17,471 bases of DNA from Veillonella sp. (GTDB lineage Bacteria > Bacillota_C > Negativicutes > Veillonellales > Veillonellaceae). The position numbers were made by a program, and so were the translations under genes. Below are positions 5,843 through 13,751 of the stretch, one piece after another. The stretch lies in the NCBI GenBank assembly GCA_018367495.1, contig JAGZGB010000036.1, positions 1 through 17,471 of the forward strand, in the 5' to 3' direction. The notes beneath the pieces are model-generated. The model was not told where the DNA came from. It saw only the letters and a program-made list of their open reading frames with translations, and searched no databases. The number at the start of each line of letters is the position of its first letter. The first letter of the stretch is position 1.

Positions 5843-7314
5843 TATACTTTATTAGATAACAAATAGTTTATAACCGTTAATAAACCTTTTTGAGGTAGTT
5901 CAATTAAAGTATTTGCATCTAATCGAAATTCAGCAGGTCTATGTATTACCCAATTTAACGGATCCACATTATCCCTATAATCCTTAAATAGATTATTAAA
6001 ATAATCTCGAATTTTTGTATCTGTAATATAGTTAGCTAAATTTTTATTATAGTTATCTATAATTCTACTAAGTTTTCCTGAATCTTTTTGTACACGAGAC
6101 CAAATCAGTTGATCCGATCCTTGAATGGTATGTTTTTTAGAATAATATATTATAGCTTGCTCAATAATTGCACGCACAAGAAATGTTGTTGCTATAGGAT
6201 AGTATTTCACAAGTTTCTTTTCTGAAAATAATTCTAATTCTTTACATATAGCGGCTACACCATGCGAATCTACATCTGATGGCAATAAATTACTATAATT
6301 AAGCCCTTGAAAAAAATACGGTAAATTTTTAGTATTCCCCTGAGTAGTTATAATATTATTTTGTGCAGGTTTAACTGATTTTATATCAGTAACATTTAAA
6401 GAATCTTGATTTTTCGTAATAGGTATTTCATCATTCTTTGGAGCCTTAGTAACAGTTATACCTTTAGATTGACTATCAGAACCTATTTCATCAGTAAGAT
6501 TTTCCTTTTCCCCATTAAGTAATCTAGTATTATAATCACTAAGCCAAGGCAATAATTTATCCTCTATTGTACCTGCTTTATTAAATAAACGAGTGACAGC
6601 AATCCCTTCATTCTCTGACTCTTTTACAACCCATTTAGAAGCATCTATTACTAATTGCATGCGCTTTTTTGTAAAAGTTTCCTCATCAGAGACATCTAAC
6701 CCAATTTTCCTCTTTATTACCCTATTGTTAAATATTCTTTCAATAGTAGTAAATGGTAAGATATTAGTAATATCTAAATCAGCAAAGTATTTTTTTACAT
6801 AAAAATCCACCAAATATGAAAGTGTTTTTTCATGATTCATCCTAACCTTAAAATTTTCTTTTTCACGTGCCGACCACTGTTTAGTTCCTTTGCCTTTGTC
6901 TTCACCTGAATGTAATCTCTCCATAATAAAAAAAGCATCTTCTTCATTAGTAACATAACAGCTAATTTCTTCAGAAATATTCCCTTTTTGACTAATTTTC
7001 TGAGCTTTCTCTTTAGTTGCTACATCTAAGAAACTAAATTTATCTGGTTCTAAAAGAAGTTTTAATACTGCAACTCTTCGATTACCTTCATAAACAACAT
7101 ACCTTTTTAAATCATTTGAATAAACAACTACAATTTGCTGATTACCTAATAAACCATTTTTTTGTATATCATCAGCCAAGTTAAGCATATATTGAACACC
7201 AACAGAATTAAATAATTTTTTTAAAGTATCTACTTCATTAGTTCCGATAACATGTCGAGGATTTTCAAAATAATTGAGTAAATCTTTAATTTTTAATTTT
7301 TTAATCTCTCCCAT
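5842..7314 (-). CDS. ParB/Srx-like domain protein with helical C-terminal domain; candidate defence partner of the adjacent methyltransferase
   Basis: A 490-residue, probably cytoplasmic protein. Residues about 1-130 look like a ParB/Srx fold: LKIKDLLNYFENPR, then IVVVYSNDLKRYVVYEGNRR with EGNRR at 76-80 in the place of the ParB GERR motif. RLHSGEDKGKGTKQWSAREK (133-152) is basic. A polar linker rich in N, T, K and S covers about 270-330. Residues 345-490 are helical: YYPIATTFLVRAIIEQAIIY, then SGKLSRIIDNY and NWVIHRP. This recalls DUF4145/HEPN-like domains, but the classic R-x4-6-H ribonuclease motif is not clear. No parA or parS is present, so plasmid or chromosome partition is unlikely. 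It starts 6 nt after the methyltransferase stop in one operon and is strikingly AT-rich (11 G/C in 6001-6060). Function unknown; a restriction or sensing role is inference. Confidence 0.75.
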   Translation of the reverse strand: MGEIKKLKIKDLLNYFENPRHVIGTNEVDTLKKLFNSVGVQYMLNLADDIQKNGLLGNQQIVVVYSNDLKRYVVYEGNRRVAVLKLLLEPDKFSFLDVATKEKAQKISQKGNISEEISCYVTNEEDAFFIMERLHSGEDKGKGTKQWSAREKENFKVRMNHEKTLSYLVDFYVKKYFADLDITNILPFTTIERIFNNRVIKRKIGLDVSDEETFTKKRMQLVIDASKWVVKESENEGIAVTRLFNKAGTIEDKLLPWLSDYNTRLLNGEKENLTDEIGSDSQSKGITVTKAPKNDEIPITKNQDSLNVTDIKSVKPAQNNIITTQGNTKNLPYFFQGLNYSNLLPSDVDSHGVAAICKELELFSEKKLVKYYPIATTFLVRAIIEQAIIYYSKKHTIQGSDQLIWSRVQKDSGKLSRIIDNYNKNLANYITDTKIRDYFNNLFKDYRDNVDPLNWVIHRPAEFRLDANTLIELPQKGLLTVINYLLSNKV

Positions 7315-7320
7315 TACTTA

Positions 7321-8187
7321 TTATGCTCCATTAAATAAAATTGTTAGATATTCTTCTTCATTTTTTGGTCTTTTAAGTTTTCTCGCATAGAACATAACTT
7401 CACTAGCTGAACGTTTTTTTTGTAAAGAGTAATTCAATTTAAACTCAATATTACATACACTAGAGTACATTGTTTTTATGGCATTTATATTATCATATGT
7501 AACAATCCACATCCTATTTTTTAATCTACTTAATATCATATTAGCTAAATTAACATGATCACCATGAGAATAAAAATTTTTATATAACCCAGGTCCTTTA
7601 CTATAATAAGGCGGATCAAAAAAAGTAAAAGTCTTTCTTTTGTTTAAAATTATATTCTCAATAAAATCAAGGGCTTCCAAATTATATATACTAATCTTTT
7701 CTCTATGCGCTGCAATTCTTTCAATTTGTTTAATAAGCCTCAATTTATTAAATCTACAATCTATTAAATATTCTCCGGTTTGCTCTAATCCACCTATAGG
7801 ACCCGCTTTATCAACAATTCCGGAACGATTGGTTCTATTTAAAAAGAATGTTGAAAAACCAATTTCTAAATTATTATGATTCGAAAGATTATCTCGAATA
7901 GCTTTTTGTCTATGCCACTCGTCTATAGTCACTTCTGTGTTTGTTACTAACTGAATAAATTCATCTGTACGATATAAAATACTTTCCCAAAAACAAAAAA
8001 TTGTAAAATCATAATCATTTAATATTATACGATTAACTAGTCCATTAAATAAAAGTTCCAATGCAACTGCTGCTCCACCACAAAAAGGCTCAATATATGT
8101 AGTGCAACCATTTTCTTTTATTAAACGAGAAACATAATTATATAGTTTATGTTTTCCTCCTGGGTAGCGCAGTGGAGAAGGATTCAT
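7321..8187 (-). CDS. DNA adenine N6-methyltransferase, D12 class (Dam/DpnM-like)
   Basis: The 288-residue enzyme should methylate adenine in DNA using S-adenosylmethionine. The order of motifs is that of the D12 family: LRYPGGK at 6-12, SAM-binding EPFCGGA at 33-39, NRTNRSG at 117-123, and catalytic DPPY at 191-194. Length fits the Dam/DpnM type (about 270-285). Recognition cannot be read from sequence; GATC is common in the family but not assured. I chose the ATG at 8185-8187 since GGAGG lies 5 nt before it. The ATG at 8199 has no ribosome site. It follows guaA by 36 nt with no terminator between and no obvious promoter of its own, so read-through from guaA is likely. It is very AT-rich, unlike guaA. 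No ordinary restriction enzyme is adjacent; the ParB-like protein takes that place. Confidence 0.92.
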   Translation of the reverse strand: MNPSPLRYPGGKHKLYNYVSRLIKENGCTTYIEPFCGGAAVALELLFNGLVNRIILNDYDFTIFCFWESILYRTDEFIQLVTNTEVTIDEWHRQKAIRDNLSNHNNLEIGFSTFFLNRTNRSGIVDKAGPIGGLEQTGEYLIDCRFNKLRLIKQIERIAAHREKISIYNLEALDFIENIILNKRKTFTFFDPPYYSKGPGLYKNFYSHGDHVNLANMILSRLKNRMWIVTYDNINAIKTMYSSVCNIEFKLNYSLQKKRSASEVMFYARKLKRPKNEEEYLTILFNGA

Positions 8188-8219
8188 GAATACCTCCATA
8201 ACCGTAAAATAAAACTAAG

Positions 8220-8235
8220 GTATCTATTCCCACTC
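8220..8235. repeat. guaA 3'-end sequence, right copy of a possible attachment-site pair
   Basis: GTATCTATTCCCACTC covers the last codons and stop of guaA (GAGTGGGAATAG on the coding strand). The 3' end of guaA is a known integration site for genomic islands. The matching imperfect copy is at 5825-5842, on the far side of the methyltransferase cassette. No integrase is in the window. Confidence 0.4.
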
Positions 8236-9759
8236 AATTGTAGCAGGTGGTTTAGATGTAATATCATACACAATACGGTTGATGTGTTGTACTTCGTTTA
8301 CAATACGACGGGAGATTGTGTCCAATACGTCGTAAGGGATGCGTGCCCAGTCAGCAGTCATGAAGTCTGTTGTTGTTACGCCACGCAATGCCAATGTATA
8401 ATCGTATGTACGGAAGTCACCCATAACGCCTACAGTACGAGTAGATGTTAATACTGCAAAGTATTGGTTGATGTCGCGATCAAGGCCGGCTTTTGCAATT
8501 TCGTCACGGAAGATGTAGTCCGCGTCACGCAAGATGTCGAGTTTGTCTTTCGTGATTTCGCCCATTACGCGAATGGCAAGACCAGGACCTGGGAATGGTT
8601 GACGCCATACGAGGTAGTCAGCCAAACCTAATTCAGAACCAAGTTCACGTACTTCGTCTTTGAAGAGGTTACGCAATGGTTCGATAAGGCCTTTGAAGTC
8701 TACAACTGCAGGCAAGCCGCCTACGTTGTGGTGAGATTTGATAACTTCTGCTTCGCCAGTACCGGACTCGATAACGTCAGGGTAGATTGTACCTTGCGCC
8801 AAGAAGTCAACGGAGCCGATTTTACGACCTTCATCTTCGAATACACGGATAAATTCTTCGCCGATAGCTTTACGTTTAGCTTCTGGATCTTCAAGACCAG
8901 CCAATTTATCTAAGAAACGTTTTTCAGCATCTACGCGGATGAAATGCATGCCGGAATCTTTGAAAGCTGCTTCAACTTCGTCGCCTTCGTTTTTACGCAT
9001 TAAACCATGGTCAACAAAGATACAAGTCAATTGGTCGCCTACAGCTTTAGAAATAAGAGCTGCTGCAACGGAGCTATCTACACCACCAGACAATGCTAAC
9101 AATACTTTGCCATCGCCTACAGTGTTACGGATTTCTTCAATAGCAGTTTTTGCATAGTTTGCCATTGTCCATGTGCCTGTGAAGCCACATACTTCATACA
9201 AGAAGTTGTGAAGCATTTCTTTACCATGTTCAGTGTGCAATACTTCTGCATGATATTGCATAGCGTATAATTTGCGTTCTTTATTTTGCATAGATGCAAC
9301 AGGGCAGTCTTTTGTATGCGCAATGATTTCGAACCCTTCAGGAACTTTTGCTACATAGTCAACATGGGACATCCAAACAACTTGGTCTTCGTCCAAGCCT
9401 TTGAACAATAGAGATGTAGTGTCCACTTTAGTAGGTGTTTTACCAAACTCACGGTTGTCCGCAGATTTAACTTCGCCACCCAATGTATGCGCCATAAACT
9501 GCATACCATAGCACATGCCAAGAACTGGAATACCAAGTTCAAAAATCTCTTTTTCGATTTTTGGAGAGTTTTCTTCATACACGCTGTTAGGGCCACCTGT
9601 GAAGATGATACCTTGCGGTTTTAATTCTTTAATTTTGTCCAGCGCTTTGTTGTATGGATATACTTCGCAGTATACGTGATTTTCACGAACACGGCGCGCG
9701 ATCAATTGATTATATTGACCACCAAAGTCAACAACAATAACAAATTCCTTGTTTTCCAT
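8224..9759 (-). CDS. guaA: GMP synthase (glutamine-hydrolysing)
   Basis: GuaA turns XMP into GMP using ATP and ammonia from glutamine, in the cytoplasm. The 511 residues match the family length. The N-terminal class I amidotransferase shows oxyanion-loop GGP and catalytic Cys83 in LGMCYGMQ, with His170 and Glu172 in MQYHAEV. The ATP pyrophosphatase P-loop SGGVDSS is at 224-230. The C-terminal dimerisation domain ends KPPATIEWE, the usual GuaA ending. The Ala in YHAEV where many homologues have Pro is a mild variant and the triad is intact. I chose ATG 9757-9759, with GGAGG 5 nt upstream; the ATG at 9777 lies upstream of that ribosome site. It has its own promoter with an inverted repeat, and the accessory cassette follows without a terminator. 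Confidence 0.98.
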   Translation of the reverse strand: MENKEFVIVVDFGGQYNQLIARRVRENHVYCEVYPYNKALDKIKELKPQGIIFTGGPNSVYEENSPKIEKEIFELGIPVLGMCYGMQFMAHTLGGEVKSADNREFGKTPTKVDTTSLLFKGLDEDQVVWMSHVDYVAKVPEGFEIIAHTKDCPVASMQNKERKLYAMQYHAEVLHTEHGKEMLHNFLYEVCGFTGTWTMANYAKTAIEEIRNTVGDGKVLLALSGGVDSSVAAALISKAVGDQLTCIFVDHGLMRKNEGDEVEAAFKDSGMHFIRVDAEKRFLDKLAGLEDPEAKRKAIGEEFIRVFEDEGRKIGSVDFLAQGTIYPDVIESGTGEAEVIKSHHNVGGLPAVVDFKGLIEPLRNLFKDEVRELGSELGLADYLVWRQPFPGPGLAIRVMGEITKDKLDILRDADYIFRDEIAKAGLDRDINQYFAVLTSTRTVGVMGDFRTYDYTLALRGVTTTDFMTADWARIPYDVLDTISRRIVNEVQHINRIVYDITSKPPATIEWE

Positions 9760-9835
9760 GCCTTCCTCCATATGCATCTATTTGTGAAAGTATATTCACT
9801 ATTTTTTAATACCCTTACATTTCTGTACTGGCGGT

Positions 9836-9856
9836 GCGTTTTCTCGAACAAAACGC
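9836..9856 (-). other. Hairpin in the guaA leader
   Basis: GCGTTTT-N7-AAAACGC gives a perfect 7-bp stem in the roughly 110-nt leader RNA of guaA. No U-run follows, so it is not an intrinsic terminator. I see no purine-riboswitch core in the leader. It may be an RNA-stability or protein-binding element. Confidence 0.4.
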
Positions 9857-9874
9857 TAAATTTCATTACATTTC

Positions 9875-9916
9875 ATTATACCATACGAAGTATATGGACT
9901 CCATATATTCCGTATG
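9875..9916 (-). promoter_or_regulatory. guaA promoter with 17-bp-arm inverted-repeat operator
   Basis: The minus strand has an extended -10, TGGTATAAT (TATAAT at 9875-9880), but only a poor -35. Directly upstream, arms 9882-9898 and 9900-9916 form an inverted repeat around one central base, matching at 15 of 17 positions (CATACGAAGTATATGGA against CATACGGAATATATGGA). It covers the region from -13 to about -47, where a bound dimer would block RNA polymerase. A purine-responsive regulator is a guess from the target gene; the regulator is not in the window. Confidence 0.65.
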
Positions 9917-10016
9917 AAATTTATGATTAATATTTTAATGTTCGGATTTTAGTTTTACTCTATACATAACTCAATACAATGAGATGACCTATAAGAGGCT
10001 CTACCCTTTCAAGAGA

Positions 10017-10214
10017 CTATTCTTTATCAGGCTCACGTTTAGACATCTTTACAGCTCCTACGGGACAGATTGAATAACAGTCGCCACATCCGATACAACC
10101 TTTACCTATATTAAACCGAGTCTCTCCTTGAGTGATGCATTGAACAGGACAATCTACCGCACACGCACCGCACTTAACACAAGTATCATCTATATTGAAC
10201 TTTAGATTTCCCAT
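10017..10214 (-). CDS. Small 2[4Fe-4S] ferredoxin
   Basis: This 65-residue protein has two classic cluster-binding motifs of the form C-x2-C-x2-C-x3-CP, at Cys12/15/18/22 and Cys40/43/46/50. It is a clostridial-type dicluster ferredoxin expected to carry low-potential electrons in the cytoplasm for anaerobic metabolism. The N-terminus has no signal peptide. The tail (KMSKREPDKE) is short and charged. A near-perfect ribosome site, AGGAGGTGAT (AGGAGG at 10224-10229), lies 9 nt before the ATG and suggests high expression. It follows the HAD phosphatase gene by 55 nt on the same strand and may share its transcript. The redox partner cannot be told from neighbours. Confidence 0.95.
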   Translation of the reverse strand: MGNLKFNIDDTCVKCGACAVDCPVQCITQGETRFNIGKGCIGCGDCYSICPVGAVKMSKREPDKE

Positions 10215-10269
10215 TCTACATCACCTCCTATGGGGTTAATAAAACTAATTAACTGCACTGCACTAAAAT

Positions 10270-11424
10270 CTAATTGTTTCTACTAAGCTCGTTATTGTAT
10301 GCAATAGCTGAATAGATAGCTTTGGCCACGCCATGATGGTTATTATCCGTCGTCACATAACGTGCTGCTTCTTTAATATTTGGCTTCCCATTGCCCATAG
10401 CTACGCTAGTACCTGCAAATCGCAGCATGGATAGGTCGTTTTCACTATCCCCTAAGGTCATAATTTCATCGGGACTAAATTTCCAGTGATTTGCCAGTGC
10501 TTCTACAGCGGTCCCCTTTGTGGTATGTGGTAGTACGAATTCGAGATTACCTTCACTAGAGAGCAGTACATCATAAAAGCGTTCACGACCTGTACCATCA
10601 TGAGACATACCTTGATATTCATCACGCAAATCTTGTAAGATTCTTTGGCGCATAGGCTCATCGCCGTAAAAGATTTGCATCTTCTCAGGGCCTTCGTCTA
10701 AGGCTTCCATATGAGCTAGTAAATCAGGCACCATAGTTCGTGTTGCCAAGATAAATGGACGGATATTAGGTCTAAAGAAGAAATTAGACTGCTCTACTTC
10801 ACATTCAGATAAGTTTGCATTTGCTGCTTCATCACCTTCAGCTAAGGCATAGTGATCATGAGTTTCACCAGGTAGGTGTTCCTCAGGTACACCAAGTTGA
10901 GGATGATTCATTAAGCTTGGTAGATGATTATCCATGAGTCCAACCGAACCTTTTGTATTAGGCGATTTACGCTCACTAGCACATGCGCTTAATCGTTCAG
11001 GCGTAATGCATCTAGACGGCGGATACATACCAAAGATTTTATCTTTCACATAAGCCTCTACATAGACACCATAGGTTAACAGTTTGCGCAACAGATAGAG
11101 TGCTTGTTCTTTATCAAAGGTTACATGGAACAAACTACGGTTTTCTTCCTTGTCCATTACATAGGCCCCATTGGTACACATGAAATAGCGTAAACATGGT
11201 AGTTTCTCGATAACATCATTCATCTCATTCCAAGCGCGACCAGAAGCGATGGCTACGCGAATGCCACTTTCACGAGCGGCACGAATAGCCTCAATAGCCT
11301 CAACAGGAATTGCTTTTGCATCGTTAACTAATGTGCCATCAACATCAGAGGCTATAAATTTAATAGGCTTATCACCCTTGAGACCTATGTAGTTTTTAAT
11401 TTGTAATGTTTCAGTTGAGGACAT
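10270..11424 (-). CDS. HAD superfamily (Cof-type) phosphatase with enlarged cap
   Basis: A hydrolase of the HAD IIB/Cof group, which removes phosphate from small sugar or nucleotide phosphates. Motif I SDVDGTL places nucleophile Asp27 and acid Asp29. Motif II is ASGR (Ser61), motif III Lys303 in TTKGTAVEAL, and motif IV GDSENDLSML at 325-334 with Asp326 and Asp330. Cof-type enzymes are usually about 265-285 residues; this one is 384. The extra length is mostly in the cap, where about residues 145-215 form a polar, acidic segment (SERKSPNTKGSVG, later LAEGDEAANANLSE) that looks poorly ordered. The substrate is unknown. AAAGGAGG (11429-11436) precedes the ATG. A ferredoxin gene follows 55 nt downstream. 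Confidence 0.92.
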   Translation of the reverse strand: MSSTETLQIKNYIGLKGDKPIKFIASDVDGTLVNDAKAIPVEAIEAIRAARESGIRVAIASGRAWNEMNDVIEKLPCLRYFMCTNGAYVMDKEENRSLFHVTFDKEQALYLLRKLLTYGVYVEAYVKDKIFGMYPPSRCITPERLSACASERKSPNTKGSVGLMDNHLPSLMNHPQLGVPEEHLPGETHDHYALAEGDEAANANLSECEVEQSNFFFRPNIRPFILATRTMVPDLLAHMEALDEGPEKMQIFYGDEPMRQRILQDLRDEYQGMSHDGTGRERFYDVLLSSEGNLEFVLPHTTKGTAVEALANHWKFSPDEIMTLGDSENDLSMLRFAGTSVAMGNGKPNIKEAARYVTTDNNHHGVAKAIYSAIAYNNELSRNN

Positions 11425-11470
11425 GAAGCCTCCTTTAATACAGTAGTATATAAATAGATAAAGAATTAAA

Positions 11471-11488
11471 TAGATACACAGTTATCTA
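11471..11488. repeat. Inverted repeat in the AT-rich spacer upstream of the HAD gene
   Basis: TAGATA-N6-TATCTA lies in the 126-nt gap (11425-11550) between the M20 amidohydrolase and the HAD gene. AGATA is also repeated nearby as direct copies. It could be a weak operator or hairpin. I see no strong terminator and no clear promoter in the gap. Confidence 0.35.
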
Positions 11489-11550
11489 CATAAATATTTG
11501 TATATATAAATATCAAACAGATAGATTGGTGAGATTGCATATAAATAAAA

Positions 11551-12732
11551 TTATTTAGATGCATTAAATTCGGCTACAATCTCTTCTAATACTGCTGGGT
11601 TTTCTACCAAACTTAATAATGTACGACCAATAATATTGGCACCATCAAGGATTGTTTGTTCAATGGTTGGCTCTAGCATAGCAGCTGCAAACTCTTTAGA
11701 GTGACATACTTTATCGTCCCCAGCAAGTCGTAATTTAGGATGGAACGCCGCACATTGATAGCTCACATTACCGATGTCGGAGCTACCGCCGAGGGCTGCT
11801 GGTCCCGGTTCAAAGTCTAGGCCCATATCTGCCATGACCGCTTCAATAAGAGCAGTACCACGGTGATTTTGGTTCATATCATCATAAGGATTGCCGTAAA
11901 ATTCTATATCGACTGTTGTTCCAGTACAAAGGGCAGCCCCTTCAAAAATTTTCTTAATCTGTTCAGATAGGCCATTTAAATAGTCCCGTTCTGTATGACG
12001 TACGGTTACTTCTAACTCGCCAAACTCAGGGATAACATTAGAGGCAGTACCACCGGCAATGATCCATGTGCCGATACGCGTTTCAGGTCGCACTTGTTGG
12101 CGCATCATATCCATCGCATGAATAGCAAGTTGTACGCCATTTACCGCATTAATGCCGTTCCAAGGCTCCCCTGCTGCATGGGCTGGTTTACCATGATAGC
12201 GTGCACGGAAACAGTCTAGTGCCAAGAATTGTGAATTAGGTCGTGTTTCTTCCCCATCGAGGTGAACCATGATAGCTAAATCATAGTCTTTAAACACCCC
12301 TGCATTACACATATCCACCTTACAACCTGTAGCTTCTTCATCTGGTGTACCGATAATATCAATGTCCATATTGAAAGCAACGCCATCTTGTTGCATTTTA
12401 TGTAGTGTTAATGCTGCCAGGACACTCATAGAGCCACTGGCAGAATGACCACATGCATGGCCCACCTCTGGCAATGCATCATATTCACAAAGGATAGCCA
12501 AACGACCTTTGGGGTTATCTACTTTTACAGCAGACGCCTTAAAGGCTGTGGGCAAGTTACAGAAATTATAAGTTACATCCATACCGTGTTTTTCTAGAAC
12601 AGCACCGATAGTTTTAACAGACTCAAACTCATGACTGGAAAGCTCAGGATTCTTAGCTAATGTATAGTTAATAGCAAACGCATCGGGTGCGAAGCTTTTA
12701 CAAAGATCAGAAAATGTATTTGTAAGGGACAT
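11551..12732 (-). CDS. M20D family amidohydrolase (AbgB/aminoacylase-like metallopeptidase)
   Basis: This 393-residue cytoplasmic enzyme is expected to hydrolyse an amide bond in an N-acyl amino acid or aminobenzoyl-glutamate-like substrate. The M20 metal-site pattern is clear: EYDALPEVGHACGH (His92, Cys94, His96), catalytic Glu pair at 132-133 in GTPDEEATGCK, and His157 in MVHLDG. The dimerisation-domain segment GKPAHAAGEPWNGINAVNG follows near 200. This is the M20D arrangement, with Cys replacing an acidic ligand. The substrate is unknown. I chose ATG 12730-12732 because GGAGG lies 4-5 nt upstream; the longer frame starting at 12804 has no ribosome site and reads through the promoter. It is divergent from an amino-acid-binding lipoprotein gene, which suggests linked use of a peptide or acyl-amino acid. 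Confidence 0.93.
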   Translation of the reverse strand: MSLTNTFSDLCKSFAPDAFAINYTLAKNPELSSHEFESVKTIGAVLEKHGMDVTYNFCNLPTAFKASAVKVDNPKGRLAILCEYDALPEVGHACGHSASGSMSVLAALTLHKMQQDGVAFNMDIDIIGTPDEEATGCKVDMCNAGVFKDYDLAIMVHLDGEETRPNSQFLALDCFRARYHGKPAHAAGEPWNGINAVNGVQLAIHAMDMMRQQVRPETRIGTWIIAGGTASNVIPEFGELEVTVRHTERDYLNGLSEQIKKIFEGAALCTGTTVDIEFYGNPYDDMNQNHRGTALIEAVMADMGLDFEPGPAALGGSSDIGNVSYQCAAFHPKLRLAGDDKVCHSKEFAAAMLEPTIEQTILDGANIIGRTLLSLVENPAVLEEIVAEFNASK

Positions 12733-12758
12733 ATTGCCTCCATGTATATATGCAAATG

Positions 12759-12788
12759 ATTGTAATGAACGAAGATACTCTACAACAA
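12759..12788 (-). promoter_or_regulatory. Promoter of the M20D amidohydrolase gene
   Basis: On the minus strand TTGTTG (12783-12788) and TACAAT (12759-12764) are 18 nt apart and lie shortly before the ribosome site of the amidohydrolase gene. It is divergent from the promoter at 12828-12856. Confidence 0.5.
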
Positions 12789-12827
12789 TAAATCTAAAAC
12801 TCATGTATTCTTAATTATACAATGTTA

Positions 12828-12856
12828 TTGCCTATTATTGTAAAATTCCGTACAAT
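12828..12856 (+). promoter_or_regulatory. Promoter of the amino-acid-binding lipoprotein gene
   Basis: TTGCCT (12828-12833), a 17-nt spacer and TACAAT (12851-12856) form a good sigma70-type site about 48 nt before the start codon. The -35 elements of this and the divergent promoter are about 40 nt apart, so one regulator could act on both. Confidence 0.65.
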
Positions 12857-12903
12857 ATAAACAGAATTTAATATCATGTATATGGATGTTTGAGGAGGAT
12901 ACT

Positions 12904-13686
12904 ATGTTTAAGTTCAAAAAATTGACAGCCATCGCCCTTGTAGCGGTAGCAGCAATGGGTTTATTGGCTGGTTGTGGCAATGACAAACCTAAAATGACAC
13001 AACAAGAAGGTGTATTGCGTGTAGGTTCTGAAACTACATTCCCACCATTCGAATTTACTGAAGGCGACAAATACGTTGGTTTCGACGTTGATTTGTCCGA
13101 AGCAATTGCTAAGAAAATCGGTTTAAAAATGGAATTCAAATCCATGGGCTTCGATGCTTTGATTCCAGCAGTTCAATCTGGCGATATCGACATGATCGCA
13201 GCAGGCATCAATGCTACGCCTGAACGTGAAAAAGCATTGGACTTCTCCGATGTATACTTTGACCAAGGCGGTTTCATCACAGTTGTTCGTAAAGACAACA
13301 CAACAATCCACAACATGGATGAATTAGCAGGTAAAACTGTAGGTGCTCAAATTGGTACAATCCCTGTTGAAATGGCTCAAAAAATTCCTGGTACAACAGT
13401 AAAACAAATCGATTCCAACGCTAATATCTTCATGGAATTGAAAGCTGGTACAATCGACGGTGCTATCATCGATAACGCAGTGGCTATGTACTACCTCAAA
13501 CAAGGTGCTGATCAAGACCTTAAACTCGTAGGCGAACCTACTAAAGCTGAAGGTACAGTTCTTGGCGTGAAAAAAGGCAACAAAGCTTTACAAGAAGCTG
13601 TTAATAAAGCTCTTAAAGAACTTAAAGAAGACGGCACTTACCAAAAAATCTACGACAAATGGTTCGGCGATTACAACAAAAAATAA
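12904..13686 (+). CDS. Amino-acid ABC transporter substrate-binding lipoprotein (SBP_bac_3, GlnH-like)
   Basis: The 260-residue protein is a lipid-anchored receptor for a polar amino acid such as glutamine. Residues 1-24 form a lipoprotein signal with lipobox LLAGC and Cys24. The family signature GFDVDLSEAIAKKIG is at 59-73. TPEREK places Arg108, the residue that usually binds the amino-acid carboxylate, and IIDNAVA near 188-194 supplies the expected Asp. I chose the ATG at 12904 since GAGGAGG lies just upstream; the in-frame ATG at 12886 precedes that site. A strong terminator closes it immediately, so it is a single-gene unit. No permease or ATPase is beside it, so it must share a transporter encoded elsewhere. 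Ligand uncertain. Confidence 0.95.
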   Translation: MFKFKKLTAIALVAVAAMGLLAGCGNDKPKMTQQEGVLRVGSETTFPPFEFTEGDKYVGFDVDLSEAIAKKIGLKMEFKSMGFDALIPAVQSGDIDMIAAGINATPEREKALDFSDVYFDQGGFITVVRKDNTTIHNMDELAGKTVGAQIGTIPVEMAQKIPGTTVKQIDSNANIFMELKAGTIDGAIIDNAVAMYYLKQGADQDLKLVGEPTKAEGTVLGVKKGNKALQEAVNKALKELKEDGTYQKIYDKWFGDYNKK

Positions 13687-13717
13687 TATCTATCTCTATA
13701 AACTAGGATAAATATGA

Positions 13718-13745
13718 CCCCTCTGAAAGACTTCAGAGGGGTTTT
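13718..13745 (+). terminator. Intrinsic terminator of the amino-acid-binding lipoprotein gene
   Basis: A perfect 10-bp stem (13718-13727 with 13732-13741, arm CCCCTCTGAA) has a 4-nt loop and is followed by TTTTCCTCTTTT. Confidence 0.9.
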
Positions 13746-13751
13746 CCTCTT

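Noticed and set aside
5842..7314. Reading the ParB-like gene as a chromosome or plasmid partition protein
   Set aside because: No parA or parS-like palindromes are nearby, the motif is EGNRR rather than GERR, the C-terminus is unlike ParB, and the partner is a DNA methyltransferase.
8149..8451. A 100-codon plus-strand frame opposite guaA and the methyltransferase start
   Set aside because: It lies antisense to a certain gene (guaA), has no ribosome site and has a cysteine-rich, unlikely composition. It is a shadow frame.
9760..9874. A purine or other riboswitch in the guaA leader
   Set aside because: The leader has only one 7-bp hairpin. The purine-aptamer core and a terminator were not found.
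12733..12804. A 24-residue N-terminal extension of the M20D amidohydrolase
   Set aside because: It lacks a ribosome site, overlaps the probable promoter, and the family normally starts near the chosen ATG, which has GGAGG.
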